Assembly (NCBI GenBank): GCA_029256485.1
Contig: JAQSXU010000094.1
Span: 1 to 23,713, forward strand
Source: Clostridiaceae bacterium
GTDB lineage: Bacteria > Bacillota_A > Clostridia > Clostridiales > Clostridiaceae
DNA: 23,713 nt
Direction of reading: 5' to 3'
Position numbers and translations under genes: made by a program. Position 1 is the first letter of the stretch; every line of letters begins with the position of its first letter. The notes under the pieces are model-generated. The model saw nothing but the letters and a program-made list of their open reading frames with translations. It had not been told where the DNA came from and ran no database searches. Shown here piece after piece: positions 6,119 through 12,952 of this stretch.

Positions 6119-7411
6119 ATGGATTTTTTAACTCCAGGGCAAAAGGTTAGATGTTTTAGAAAGCAGCTGAAAATGAGTCAGGAAGATTTAGCATCAAATG
6201 CATTAACCAGACCCTATATAAGTATGATAGAAACGGGAAAAAGGGACTTAAGCCGGAATGTTGCCAGGATATTAACGGCAAAGTTTAATGAAAGAGCAAA
6301 AGAACTAAAGGTTGACCTGTCTGCAAACTTTGATTTTATAATGAGAACTCCTTATGAAGATGCCTTAAAATACTGCTCGGAAAAGTTAGATAATGCTGTG
6401 CTGGAAAACGATTTAAATGAGATATTAGAGATATCAGTGAAGTTCAATCTGGAAAGCATTAAAGCTAAAACATATTATAAGCTTGGAAATTTATACTTTG
6501 ACAATCACAATTATATAAATGCCTTTGATAATTATGATATGGCACTGGATTCATATAGGAATTCTGGTCAGCATAATATGGAGTCATTTTTGTATAATTG
6601 TCTTGGTAAATGTAAAATTAATTTGCTTCAATATGATGAGGCGCTAATATATTATAAGCGTGCAAACTATTATTCTACAATATACGGAGATACTGAGATT
6701 TTAAAATTATCGACATATAATATGGCTTTGTGCTATAAAAAATTAGATGATATTGATATGGCCATAGACTATATAGATAAATGCCTATCTATTTGCAATA
6801 AATATAATGACTTTAAAGAATATGTTTGTGCCAACATATTAAAAGCAAATTGTTATGAATTTGAAGAAAATATCAATGATGCCTTATCTATTTATAATAG
6901 TTTAACAACTCAGTTTTCTGACAGACAGGATCCGTTGCTTGGTATAATTTATAATAACCTGGGACTACTGCATGTGAAAATGAACAATTATGTAAGAAGT
7001 ATAGAGTACTTTAACGATGCCGAAAAGATTAGAATGAAGAATGATATGTTGAATTTGTCTCATACTATAATAGAGAAATCCACTGTGTATATTAATCAGG
7101 GCTTTTACAACGAGGCAATAACTCTTATAGAGCTAGGTTTAGATATGGCATCAAAAAATAATGATATACAATACTTAATAAGAGGGAAATATTTACTTGT
7201 GGATATCTATAATGCAATTAATGATAACTCCAAAATTGAAGAAACATATCTATCCATACTTAAATTATTAAGGAATACTGAAGGTAACTATAATGAAATT
7301 TTAAAAGTATATAATTCACTAACCATTCTTTATTTAAAGGAGAATAATTTAAATAAAGTTAAAGATTGTTTATTAATGTCACAAAATTTTATTGAAAAAT
7401 GTTACATCTAA
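6119..7411 (+). CDS. RRNPP-type HTH-TPR transcriptional regulator (peptide receptor)
   Basis: This 430-residue protein starts with an XRE-type helix-turn-helix (about residues 4-60: TPGQKVRCFRKQLKMSQEDL, then TRPYISMIETGKRDLS). From about residue 75 onward it consists of tetratricopeptide repeats, for example YYKLGNLYFDNHNYINAFDNYDMAL, YNNLGLLHVKMNNYVRSIEYF and INQGFYNEAITLIELGLDMA. This is the layout of RRNPP receptors such as PlcR, NprR and the clostridial Qsr proteins. These bind a short re-imported peptide in the TPR groove and thereby change DNA binding. The next gene encodes a small secreted peptide, the usual partner arrangement. An in-frame GTG at 6110 exists, but the ATG at 6119 fits GGGTG at 6108-6112 better. 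Regulated genes are unknown; neighbours on either side are candidates. Family confidence is high, peptide partnership is inference. Confidence 0.88.
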   Translation: MDFLTPGQKVRCFRKQLKMSQEDLASNALTRPYISMIETGKRDLSRNVARILTAKFNERAKELKVDLSANFDFIMRTPYEDALKYCSEKLDNAVLENDLNEILEISVKFNLESIKAKTYYKLGNLYFDNHNYINAFDNYDMALDSYRNSGQHNMESFLYNCLGKCKINLLQYDEALIYYKRANYYSTIYGDTEILKLSTYNMALCYKKLDDIDMAIDYIDKCLSICNKYNDFKEYVCANILKANCYEFEENINDALSIYNSLTTQFSDRQDPLLGIIYNNLGLLHVKMNNYVRSIEYFNDAEKIRMKNDMLNLSHTIIEKSTVYINQGFYNEAITLIELGLDMASKNNDIQYLIRGKYLLVDIYNAINDNSKIEETYLSILKLLRNTEGNYNEILKVYNSLTILYLKENNLNKVKDCLLMSQNFIEKCYI

Positions 7412-7420
7412 GTATATAAT
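7392..7420 (+). promoter_or_regulatory. Promoter of the small secreted peptide gene
   Basis: TTGAAA (7392-7397), exactly 17 bases, then TATAAT (7415-7420). The element lies across the last codons and stop of the receptor gene. The transcript would start near 7427 and reach the peptide start at 7452, so the peptide can be made independently of the receptor. Confidence 0.65.
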
Positions 7421-7451
7421 TGTAAATATAAAATATTAGGAGGTTATGTTC

Positions 7452-7628
7452 ATGAAAAAAATTTTAAAAAAGTTAGTTTTCTTAACAATAACATGCATAA
7501 TGATTTTCTCTATAATATCAGTGCTTCCATTGCACGAAGATCCGCCGCCATTAGGAATGACAAGCAGTACCACAAATTTAACTATTTTGGCAGGTGAAGA
7601 TCCACCACCGCTGGTTATACGTTGTTAA
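7452..7628 (+). CDS. Small secreted peptide, probable quorum-sensing pheromone precursor
   Basis: This 58-residue peptide has a lysine-rich start (KKILKK), a hydrophobic signal segment (about residues 8-27), and a polar tail. The tail contains the motif EDPPPL twice, at residues 29-34 (7536-7553, preceded by His) and 49-54 (7596-7613, preceded by Gly), and ends in Cys. The two motifs use different synonymous codons, so they are not a fresh duplication. TTAGGAGG at 7436-7443 is 8 bases before the ATG at 7452; the ATG at 7446 is too close. It lies 40 bases after an RRNPP receptor and has its own promoter and terminator. I infer that it is exported by Sec, trimmed to one or two short EDPPPL peptides, re-imported and sensed by the receptor. 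I do not recognise this peptide as a described family. Confidence 0.78.
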   Translation: MKKILKKLVFLTITCIMIFSIISVLPLHEDPPPLGMTSSTTNLTILAGEDPPPLVIRC

Positions 7629-7642
7629 CATAAACCTACTAC

Positions 7643-7703
7643 AAAAATCCCTTAAAGAAGATATGTGAGTTTTTCTCTAAGTCTCCTTTAGGGGATTTTT
7701 TAT
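7643..7703 (+). terminator. Rho-independent terminator after the peptide gene
   Basis: AATCCCTTAAAGAAGA (7646-7661) pairs with TCTCCTTTAGGGGATT (7682-7697), 16 positions with one G-U and one mismatch. A T-run follows. It ends the receptor-peptide unit. Confidence 0.85.
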
Positions 7704-7791
7704 TAATTCAGCAATTTTACATTACCATATAAGATTTGCTTATACTGAGATAAACAGGCATTAAATAATCAAATAAACGTTTACATAAGAC

Positions 7792-7809
7792 TTGTGATAA
7801 GATTAACAT
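7792..7809 (+). promoter_or_regulatory. Possible Rex (NADH/NAD+ sensor) operator
   Basis: TTGTGATAAGATTAACAT matches the Rex palindrome TTGTTAA-N4-TTAACAA at 11 of 14 defined positions. It lies 42 bases before the reductase operon start. A TTTACA at 7780-7785 could be its -35, but I see no convincing -10. Rex control would suit an anaerobic reductase; this is a motif match only. Confidence 0.4.
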
Positions 7810-7850
7810 GTAAAAATTAATATATAAAAAATACATATGGAGGTTTTATC

Positions 7851-9110
7851 ATGGGGGATTATAGAAAACTTTGGAAGGAATTAGGAGTTAATCTGGAGAA
7901 ACATGACCAGCTATGTGCAGTACTTCCCGAAATGTATGGATCTGTTTATATGACACAGAAAAACAGGCCAGAAGGTATGAACTATTTTAATTTTGTGATA
8001 TCAGAAGTTCACGGATTAAGAATACAGGAATTAAATGAATACAAACAAAAGGGAGGGAAAGTCGTAGGAACATTTTGTGTATTTGTACCTGATGAGGTTA
8101 TAATGGCATCAAAAGCTATAGCAGTTGGGCTTTGTGCAGGATCACAGTTTTGGATTGAAGATGGTGAAAAAGTACTGCCAAGAAATATATGTCCACTAAT
8201 AAAAGCATTTATGGGAGCCAAAATAGGGGGCACATGTCCATATTTTCAATCCTGTGACATGATAATTGGTGAGACAACCTGTGATGGAAAAAAGAAAGCC
8301 TATGAGGTTTTGCAGGACTATGTACCTGTACATGTTATGGATCTTCCACAAATGAAGAGGGCTAAAGATTATGATATGTGGATGAATGAAATAAAATTAT
8401 TTATTTCTAAAATGGAAGAGTTAACAGGAAATAAAGTTACAGTAGAAGCCTTGAAGGAATCAATAAAAATTGTAAACAATAAAAGAAAAGCATTAAAAAG
8501 ATTATATGATTTAAGAAAGTTTAAACCATCTCCAATAAGCGGTTTAGATGTTCTTTTGATTTCTCAAATAGCATTTTATGATGATCCAATAAGATTTACT
8601 GAAAAGGTAAACGAGCTATGTGAAGAACTAGAAGAGAGAATTAAAAATTCCAAAGCTGACGGAAGAAAGAGGATTTTAATCACTGGAACACCAATGGCCC
8701 TGCCTAATTGGAAACTTCATTCGATAATTGAAAATTTAAATGCACAGGTTGTAGTTGAAGAAACTTGTACTGGAACTAGATATTTTGAAAATGAAGTCAG
8801 CTTAGAAGGAGATACAATTGAAGATTTAATTCATAACTTAGCTGAAAGATATCTAAATATAAACTGCGCTTGTTTTACATCAAATAAAGGAAGAATAGAT
8901 GACATTATTAGATATGTTGATGAATATAAGGCTGATGGAGTGATAGATTGCAATCTAGCTTTCTGCCATACTTATTCCATAGAACACAGGGAAGTGGAAA
9001 ACAAATTAAAGCAGCATAATATACCAATTATGCATATAGAAACTGATTATTCAAATGAAGATTCAGGGCAAATTAATACAAGAGTTGAAGCATTCTTAGA
9101 AATGATTTAG
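7851..9110 (+). CDS. 2-hydroxyacyl-CoA dehydratase-like double-cubane-cluster reductase (YjiM/HgdB family)
   Basis: This 419-residue protein belongs to the HgdB/BcrB/YjiM superfamily of iron-sulphur reductases. Landmarks are GMNYFNFVISEVHGLRIQEL, GTFCVFVPDEVIMASKAI, VGLCAGSQFW, VLPRNICPLIKAFMG, GTCPYFQSCDMIIGETTCDGKKK, and near the end CNLAFCHTYSIEHR. Cysteines at about 76, 95, 114, 129, 135 and 144 include the probable cluster ligands. The close match to YjiM-type proteins suggests the single-polypeptide double-cubane-cluster group rather than the two-subunit hydroxyacyl-CoA dehydratases. The physiological substrate of that group is not established. The enzyme is driven by an ATP-hydrolysing activator, encoded two genes later. 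GGAGG at 7839-7843 supports the ATG at 7851. No CoA transferase is nearby, which argues against a classical fermentation pathway. Confidence 0.87.
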   Translation: MGDYRKLWKELGVNLEKHDQLCAVLPEMYGSVYMTQKNRPEGMNYFNFVISEVHGLRIQELNEYKQKGGKVVGTFCVFVPDEVIMASKAIAVGLCAGSQFWIEDGEKVLPRNICPLIKAFMGAKIGGTCPYFQSCDMIIGETTCDGKKKAYEVLQDYVPVHVMDLPQMKRAKDYDMWMNEIKLFISKMEELTGNKVTVEALKESIKIVNNKRKALKRLYDLRKFKPSPISGLDVLLISQIAFYDDPIRFTEKVNELCEELEERIKNSKADGRKRILITGTPMALPNWKLHSIIENLNAQVVVEETCTGTRYFENEVSLEGDTIEDLIHNLAERYLNINCACFTSNKGRIDDIIRYVDEYKADGVIDCNLAFCHTYSIEHREVENKLKQHNIPIMHIETDYSNEDSGQINTRVEAFLEMI

Positions 9111-9118
9111 GTTGGATT

Positions 9119-9370
9119 ATGGAGCAGACAAATTATTATATATTATTCCCTTCTCATACGGAGGGTATGAAGCTTGAAGAAAAACTAAAGGCAAGCGGGA
9201 TTAAACACACCATTTCTCCAACGCCTAGAGAATTAACTACCTGCTGTGGTATCTCTATAATATATAATCTAGAGGATGAGGATAAAATTAAAAATATTAT
9301 TAGTGATAACCATATAAATATAATAGGCATGAGAAGTTTAACTAAGAAATATGCAAATTTTTATAAATAA
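9119..9370 (+). CDS. DUF3343 protein (putative Se/S carrier-like)
   Basis: This 83-residue protein has the DUF3343 pattern: an N-terminal NYYILFPSHTEGMKLEEKLK segment, then ISPTPRELTTCCGISI, with the adjacent Cys pair typical of the family. Proteins of this family have been called putative selenium or sulphur carriers, and they often sit beside 2-hydroxyacyl-CoA dehydratase-like or selenium-related genes. Here it lies 8 bases after the reductase and 18 bases before the activator, so it is probably co-transcribed. A role in supplying sulphur to the unusual iron-sulphur cluster or in redox handling is possible but unproven. The ribosome site is weak (TTAGG at 9108-9112), so translation may be coupled to the gene before it. 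Confidence 0.78.
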   Translation: MEQTNYYILFPSHTEGMKLEEKLKASGIKHTISPTPRELTTCCGISIIYNLEDEDKIKNIISDNHINIIGMRSLTKKYANFYK

Positions 9371-9388
9371 GAAATCAGGGTGATATTA

Positions 9389-10144
9389 ATGTACTGCATA
9401 GGTATAGATATAGGATCAACTGCATCAAAGGTATGTGTAATGGAGAATGATACCATCTGTCATACCTTAGCTTTGCCAACTGGCTGGAGCAGTGTGAAAA
9501 CAGCTGAACAAATAAAGAGGAGTCTTCAACAATTAAATTATATTTCAGAAAGCACAAAGATTGTTGCTACAGGATATGGAAGAATATCTGTTCCATATGC
9601 AGATAAAACTATGACTGAAATAACCTGTCACGGAAAGGGAGCGGCTTATCTGTTTAAAGATAATTGCACCGTAATAGACATAGGAGGACAGGATACAAAG
9701 GTTGTCACAATAGAGAAGGGAAAGGTAACAAATTTTACTATGAATGATAAGTGTGCTGCTGGAACGGGAAGATTTTTAGAATTAATGGCAAATACATTGG
9801 GGCTTGATATAGAAAAAATGTGTGAAATAGCTGAAAAGGGACGCGGTATATCAATAACCTCAATGTGTACTGTGTTTGCTGAATCTGAAGTAATAAGTTT
9901 AATTGGCAGGGGTGAAAAAAGAGAGGACATTGCTTACGGAGTTATAGAGTCTATTACAGGCAAAGTTAAAGCTCTGTGTCAAAAACACGGGGACGGTAAT
10001 AAGTATTTTATTACAGGTGGTCTAAGTGATAATAAATACATAGTGAAGAGATTATCAGAAAAACTTGGGGAACCCGTAATGAGCAGCAAATTGGGAAGAT
10101 TTGCAGGAGCTATAGGAGCCTCCATTGCAGCTGAAGGAATTTAA
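9389..10144 (+). CDS. ATP-dependent activator of the 2-hydroxyacyl-CoA dehydratase-like reductase (HgdC/YjiL family)
   Basis: This 251-residue member of the ASKHA (acetate/sugar kinase-Hsc70-actin) family has phosphate-binding motif 1 GIDIGSTASKVCV (residues 4-16), motif 2 VIDIGGQDTKVV (95-106), and the adenosine motif FITGGLSDN near the C-terminus. Cys122 in NDKCAAGTGRF and Cys160 in SMCTVFAESEV are the positions that hold the [4Fe-4S] cluster shared between two subunits. Such activators hydrolyse ATP to push a low-potential electron into the partner reductase, here the protein encoded at 7851. A GTG at 9380 is in frame, but the ATG at 9389 has AGGG 8 bases upstream and gives the normal family N-terminus. 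No terminator was seen before the pyr promoter that follows. Confidence 0.93.
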   Translation: MYCIGIDIGSTASKVCVMENDTICHTLALPTGWSSVKTAEQIKRSLQQLNYISESTKIVATGYGRISVPYADKTMTEITCHGKGAAYLFKDNCTVIDIGGQDTKVVTIEKGKVTNFTMNDKCAAGTGRFLELMANTLGLDIEKMCEIAEKGRGISITSMCTVFAESEVISLIGRGEKREDIAYGVIESITGKVKALCQKHGDGNKYFITGGLSDNKYIVKRLSEKLGEPVMSSKLGRFAGAIGASIAAEGI

Positions 10145-10156
10145 TAAATTATGTTG

Positions 10157-10186
10157 TTGACTTTTTAATGCATTCTATGATATCAT
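10157..10186 (+). promoter_or_regulatory. Promoter of the pyr operon
   Basis: TTGACT (10157-10162) and TATCAT (10181-10186) are 18 bases apart. An overlapping alternative is TTGTTG (10154-10159) with TATGAT (10176-10181), spacer 16. Either would start the transcript shortly before the attenuator. Confidence 0.55.
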
Positions 10187-10206
10187 ACCAATAAAGCAAT
10201 ATTAAA

Positions 10207-10238
10207 CCTTTAATACTGGTCCTGAGAGGCTGGAAAGG
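10207..10238 (+). promoter_or_regulatory. PyrR-binding loop 1 (anti-antiterminator)
   Basis: The sequence CCTGAGAGGCTGGAAAGG (10221-10238) fits the PyrR-binding consensus CCNGNGAGG-YT-NNN-AAGG. The lower stem CCTTT (10207-10211) pairs with AAAGG (10234-10238). When PyrR binds with UMP/UTP, this structure blocks the antiterminator and allows termination. No pyrR gene is in the window. Confidence 0.85.
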
Positions 10239-10292
10239 GAAGAGCCAAGAGTTTATGTGGCATAAGTGCGTTTATTAGCATGCCTTCCCTTT
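10234..10292 (+). promoter_or_regulatory. pyr antiterminator
   Basis: AAAGGGAAG (10234-10242) can pair with CTTCCCTTT (10284-10292), and inside it GGCAT (10259-10263) pairs with ATGCC (10280-10284, sharing one base). This fold excludes both PyrR loop 1 and the terminator, as in known pyr attenuators. Confidence 0.75.
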
Positions 10293-10311
10293 TAAAGGGA
10301 AGGCATTTTTT
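10280..10311 (+). terminator. pyr attenuator terminator
   Basis: ATGCCTTCCCTT (10280-10291) pairs perfectly with AAGGGAAGGCAT (10295-10306) around a three-base loop, and a T6 run ends at 10311. It lies between PyrR loop 1 and pyrB, so it acts as a leader attenuator. Confidence 0.92.
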
Positions 10312-10314
10312 ATA

Positions 10315-10346
10315 CCTTTAAATTTAACCCGGAGAGGTTAAGAAGG
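10315..10346 (+). promoter_or_regulatory. PyrR-binding loop 2 overlapping the pyrB ribosome site
   Basis: CCGGAGAGGTTAAGAAGG (10329-10346) again fits the PyrR-binding consensus, and the lower stem CCTT (10315-10318) pairs with AAGG (10343-10346). The same AAGG is the first half of the pyrB Shine-Dalgarno AAGGAGG (10343-10349). PyrR bound here would be expected to block translation of pyrB. Confidence 0.72.
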
Positions 10347-10356
10347 AGGAGTCGTA

Positions 10357-11151
10357 ATGTTAAAAGGAAGAAATTTAATTGACCCAATGGATAGATTTAG
10401 TTTTGAAGCTGCTATGCTTAGACTAGGTGGAAAAGTAATTGGTTTTTCAGAACCTAATTCCAGTTCCGTTGCAAAAGGCGAGAGTGTTGCAGATACAATA
10501 AGGACTGTAGCATGTTATGCGGATATAGTAGCTATGAGGCATCCTAAAGAGGGAGCACCAAGAATAGCTGCAGAGTATTCATCAATTCCAGTTATTAATG
10601 CAGGGGATGGAGGACATCAGCATCCTACACAAACCCTGACAGACCTACTAACTACCCTATCAATAAAAAATACTTTATCAAATTTAACCATAGGCTGCTG
10701 CGGTGATTTAAGGTTTGGAAGAACAGTCCACTCACTGATAAAGGCAATGTCAAGGTATAAAAATAATAAATTTGTATTAATCTCACCTGAAGAATTATCA
10801 ATTCCGGATTATATAAGGAAAGAAATATTAGAAAAGAATAACATAGAATTTAAACAAGTAGAAAAAATGGAAGATGTAATAAATGAATTAGACATACTAT
10901 ACATGACAAGAGTCCAAAAAGAAAGATTTTTCAATGAAGAAGATTATATAAGATTAAAGGACAGCTATATATTAGATGGAGAAAAAATGAAAAAAGCAAA
11001 AGAGGACATGATTGTTTTACACCCTCTTCCAAGAGTAAATGAAATATCCTATGAAGTTGATAATGATCCAAGGGGATGCTATTTTAGGCAGGCTAAATAT
11101 GGAATGTATGTTAGAATGGCGCTTATGGCTAAACTTTTAGGAGTAAGATAG
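10357..11151 (+). CDS. pyrB: Aspartate carbamoyltransferase catalytic chain, internally deleted
   Basis: This 264-residue protein is aspartate transcarbamoylase but is about 44 residues shorter than the usual 305-310. The first 12 residues ([12 protein letters not shown]) and everything from [13 protein letters not shown] (residue 13) onward align well with the family. The segment between them is missing at bases 10392/10393, with the frame kept. The lost part includes the first helices and the STRT of the STRTR loop, which binds the phosphate of carbamoyl phosphate. Other active-site groups remain: the SSSVAKGES loop, [27 protein letters not shown] and HPLPR. The enzyme condenses carbamoyl phosphate with aspartate, the first committed step of pyrimidine synthesis. 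As read, it is unlikely to be active. The regulatory-chain gene follows 13 bases later. A real mutation, an assembly artefact or an altered strain cannot be told apart here. Confidence 0.9.
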   Translation: MLKGRNLIDPMDRFSFEAAMLRLGGKVIGFSEPNSSSVAKGESVADTIRTVACYADIVAMRHPKEGAPRIAAEYSSIPVINAGDGGHQHPTQTLTDLLTTLSIKNTLSNLTIGCCGDLRFGRTVHSLIKAMSRYKNNKFVLISPEELSIPDYIRKEILEKNNIEFKQVEKMEDVINELDILYMTRVQKERFFNEEDYIRLKDSYILDGEKMKKAKEDMIVLHPLPRVNEISYEVDNDPRGCYFRQAKYGMYVRMALMAKLLGVR

Positions 11152-11164
11152 GGGAGGAATTAAT

Positions 11165-11587
11165 ATGTTAACAATTAACAGTATAAAAAATGGAATTGTC
11201 ATTGATCACATAAAAGCAGGCCTTGGAATAAAAATATTTAACTATTTAGGGTTAGATAATGCAGATTTTTCAGTAGCATTAATTATGAATGTAGAAAGCG
11301 AAAAGCTGCATAAAAAAGATATGATTAAGATAGAAAATGAAATGAATTTGGATGTAACTGTGTTAGGACTAATAGATCCAAATATAACAATAGATATAAT
11401 CGAAAATGAAAAAATAAAAAACAAAATAAAATTGGAACTGCCTAAAAAGGTTGAAAATGTTATTAAATGCAAAAATCCAAGATGTATAACTTCAGTGGAA
11501 AGAAATATAATTCATACATTTTACTTGGTAGACAGCGAAAAGGGAGAATACAAATGTAAATACTGTGATGAAATTCATAAGTTATAG
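11165..11587 (+). CDS. pyrI: Aspartate carbamoyltransferase regulatory chain
   Basis: This 140-residue protein has the two domains of the ATCase regulatory subunit. The N-terminal part ([20 protein letters not shown]) begins the allosteric nucleotide-binding domain. The C-terminal zinc domain has Cys102, Cys107, Cys131 and Cys134 in CKNPRC and CKYC. It holds catalytic trimers together and transmits CTP/ATP effects. GGGGAGG at 11151-11157 supports the ATG at 11165. It is intact, in contrast to pyrB before it. An eight-to-ten-pair hairpin (GTTATAG at 11581-11587 with CTATAAC at 11601-11607) covers its stop codon. The hairpin has no T-run, so it is more likely an mRNA stability or processing element than a terminator. 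Confidence 0.95.
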   Translation: MLTINSIKNGIVIDHIKAGLGIKIFNYLGLDNADFSVALIMNVESEKLHKKDMIKIENEMNLDVTVLGLIDPNITIDIIENEKIKNKIKLELPKKVENVIKCKNPRCITSVERNIIHTFYLVDSEKGEYKCKYCDEIHKL

Positions 11588-11651
11588 TTGAGTTGTTTCA
11601 CTATAACATAAAACTTCTATCATTAGATTAATTGCAGAGGAGTGAGGAATT

Positions 11652-12839
11652 ATGCAGTTACTCATAAAAAATGTAAGAATAGTTGATTGGTCTCAGGATT
11701 TAACTGGTGATGTATATGTATGTGATGGAAAAATCACTGAAATAGGCAGAGAACTTAAAAAGTCCTGTTACACTATAGAGGGAAATGGCCTGGTGCTGAT
11801 GCCGTCATTTATAGATTTACATGTTCACTTTAGAGAACCAGGATACACATATAAAGAAGATATTGCCAGCGGCAGTAAGGCTGCAGTAAGAGGCGGATAT
11901 ACTATGGTAAATTTAATGGCAAATACCAATCCGGTATGCAGTGATATAAACATTGTTAAATTAGTTAGCAATAAGGCAAAGGCCATTGGATTAGTGGATG
12001 TACACCAGGTGGTATCTATAACTAAAAATTTTGATGGAAAGACTTTAGATCACCTGGATAACCTAGATGATTCAGTAAAAATAATATCAGAAGATGGAAA
12101 TGATGTAATGGACAGTAAGGTTATGATGGAAGCAATGATTAAGGCAAAACAAAAGGGATTTATAGTTATGTGCCACTGTGAAAATAAGGAACTTTCGGGC
12201 ATTGACACAAGACTTGCTGAAAATACAATGACATGGAGAAATATTACGTTAGCTCAATATACTGGGTGTAAAACACATATTGCACATGTAAGTACAAAGG
12301 AAGCTTTAAAATACGTCATAGATGCAAAGCTCAATGGAACTAATGTAACCTGTGAAGTTACACCTCATCATTTGGCTTTAAGCGAAGAAAATTGCTATAC
12401 TGTGAATCCTCCAATAAGAGCTAAGGAAGATGTGGATTATTTAATAGAAGGTATAAAAAATGGATATGTTGATGTCATCAGTACTGACCATGCCCCACAT
12501 AGCAGCTCTGATAAGGAAAAGGGAGCACCTGGTATTTCAGGAATCGAAACAGCATTTCCAATTTGTTATACAAAACTTGTTAAAGAAGGGCACATTAATT
12601 TAAGAAAGCTTTCGGAAATTATGAGTAAAACACCTGGTGAAATCATTGGATGCAACAAGGGGCAGATAAAAATAGGATATGACGGAGATTTAGTTTTAAT
12701 AAATTTAGAAAAAAAATATGAAATAAACAATGAAGAACTTTGTTCAAAGGGAAAAAATACACCATTTAATGGAACCACAGTATGGGGAAAGATAATTAAA
12801 ACCATAAAGAGCGGAGAAATAGTATACAGCGAAAACTAG
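11652..12839 (+). CDS. pyrC: Dihydroorotase
   Basis: This 395-residue protein is a class I dihydroorotase of the amidohydrolase superfamily; it closes carbamoyl-aspartate to dihydroorotate. The metal site is visible: His57 and His59 in DLHVHFREPG, Asp148 in SEDGND, His175 in CHCEN, His212 in HIAHVST, and Asp279 in STDHAPH. The substrate loop NLMANTNP is also present. The C-terminal GKNTPFNG and GEIVYS segments finish the small beta domain. The length is slightly short compared with Bacillus (about 425) but consistent with clostridial enzymes as I know them. The ATG at 11652 is preceded by AGAGGAGTGAGG. It is third in the pyr operon. Confidence 0.96.
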   Translation: MQLLIKNVRIVDWSQDLTGDVYVCDGKITEIGRELKKSCYTIEGNGLVLMPSFIDLHVHFREPGYTYKEDIASGSKAAVRGGYTMVNLMANTNPVCSDINIVKLVSNKAKAIGLVDVHQVVSITKNFDGKTLDHLDNLDDSVKIISEDGNDVMDSKVMMEAMIKAKQKGFIVMCHCENKELSGIDTRLAENTMTWRNITLAQYTGCKTHIAHVSTKEALKYVIDAKLNGTNVTCEVTPHHLALSEENCYTVNPPIRAKEDVDYLIEGIKNGYVDVISTDHAPHSSSDKEKGAPGISGIETAFPICYTKLVKEGHINLRKLSEIMSKTPGEIIGCNKGQIKIGYDGDLVLINLEKKYEINNEELCSKGKNTPFNGTTVWGKIIKTIKSGEIVYSEN

Positions 12840-12890
12840 CTAATGAGATATACACCCATAAAGTACCAACAATTAAATATAAAATTTATA

Positions 12891-12919
12891 TTGCATAATT
12901 ATAAAATTAATTGTATAAT
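12891..12919 (+). promoter_or_regulatory. Candidate internal promoter before pyrF
   Basis: TTGCAT (12891-12896), 17 bases, TATAAT (12914-12919) lie in the 113-base gap after pyrC, the largest gap inside the operon. It would start a transcript near 12926, ahead of pyrF-K-D-E-carAB, which would then bypass the attenuator. AT-rich context lowers certainty. Confidence 0.5.
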
Positions 12920-12952
12920 TATGCATAAATTACAAAGGGGGAAAATTAGTAT

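Noticed and set aside
7446..7451. Earlier ATG for the secreted peptide
   Set aside because: Only two bases from the Shine-Dalgarno; the ATG at 7452 has correct spacing and begins with the usual Lys-rich signal.
11581..11607. Terminator between pyrI and pyrC
   Set aside because: The hairpin overlaps the pyrI stop codon and has no T-run, and no promoter for pyrC was seen after it.
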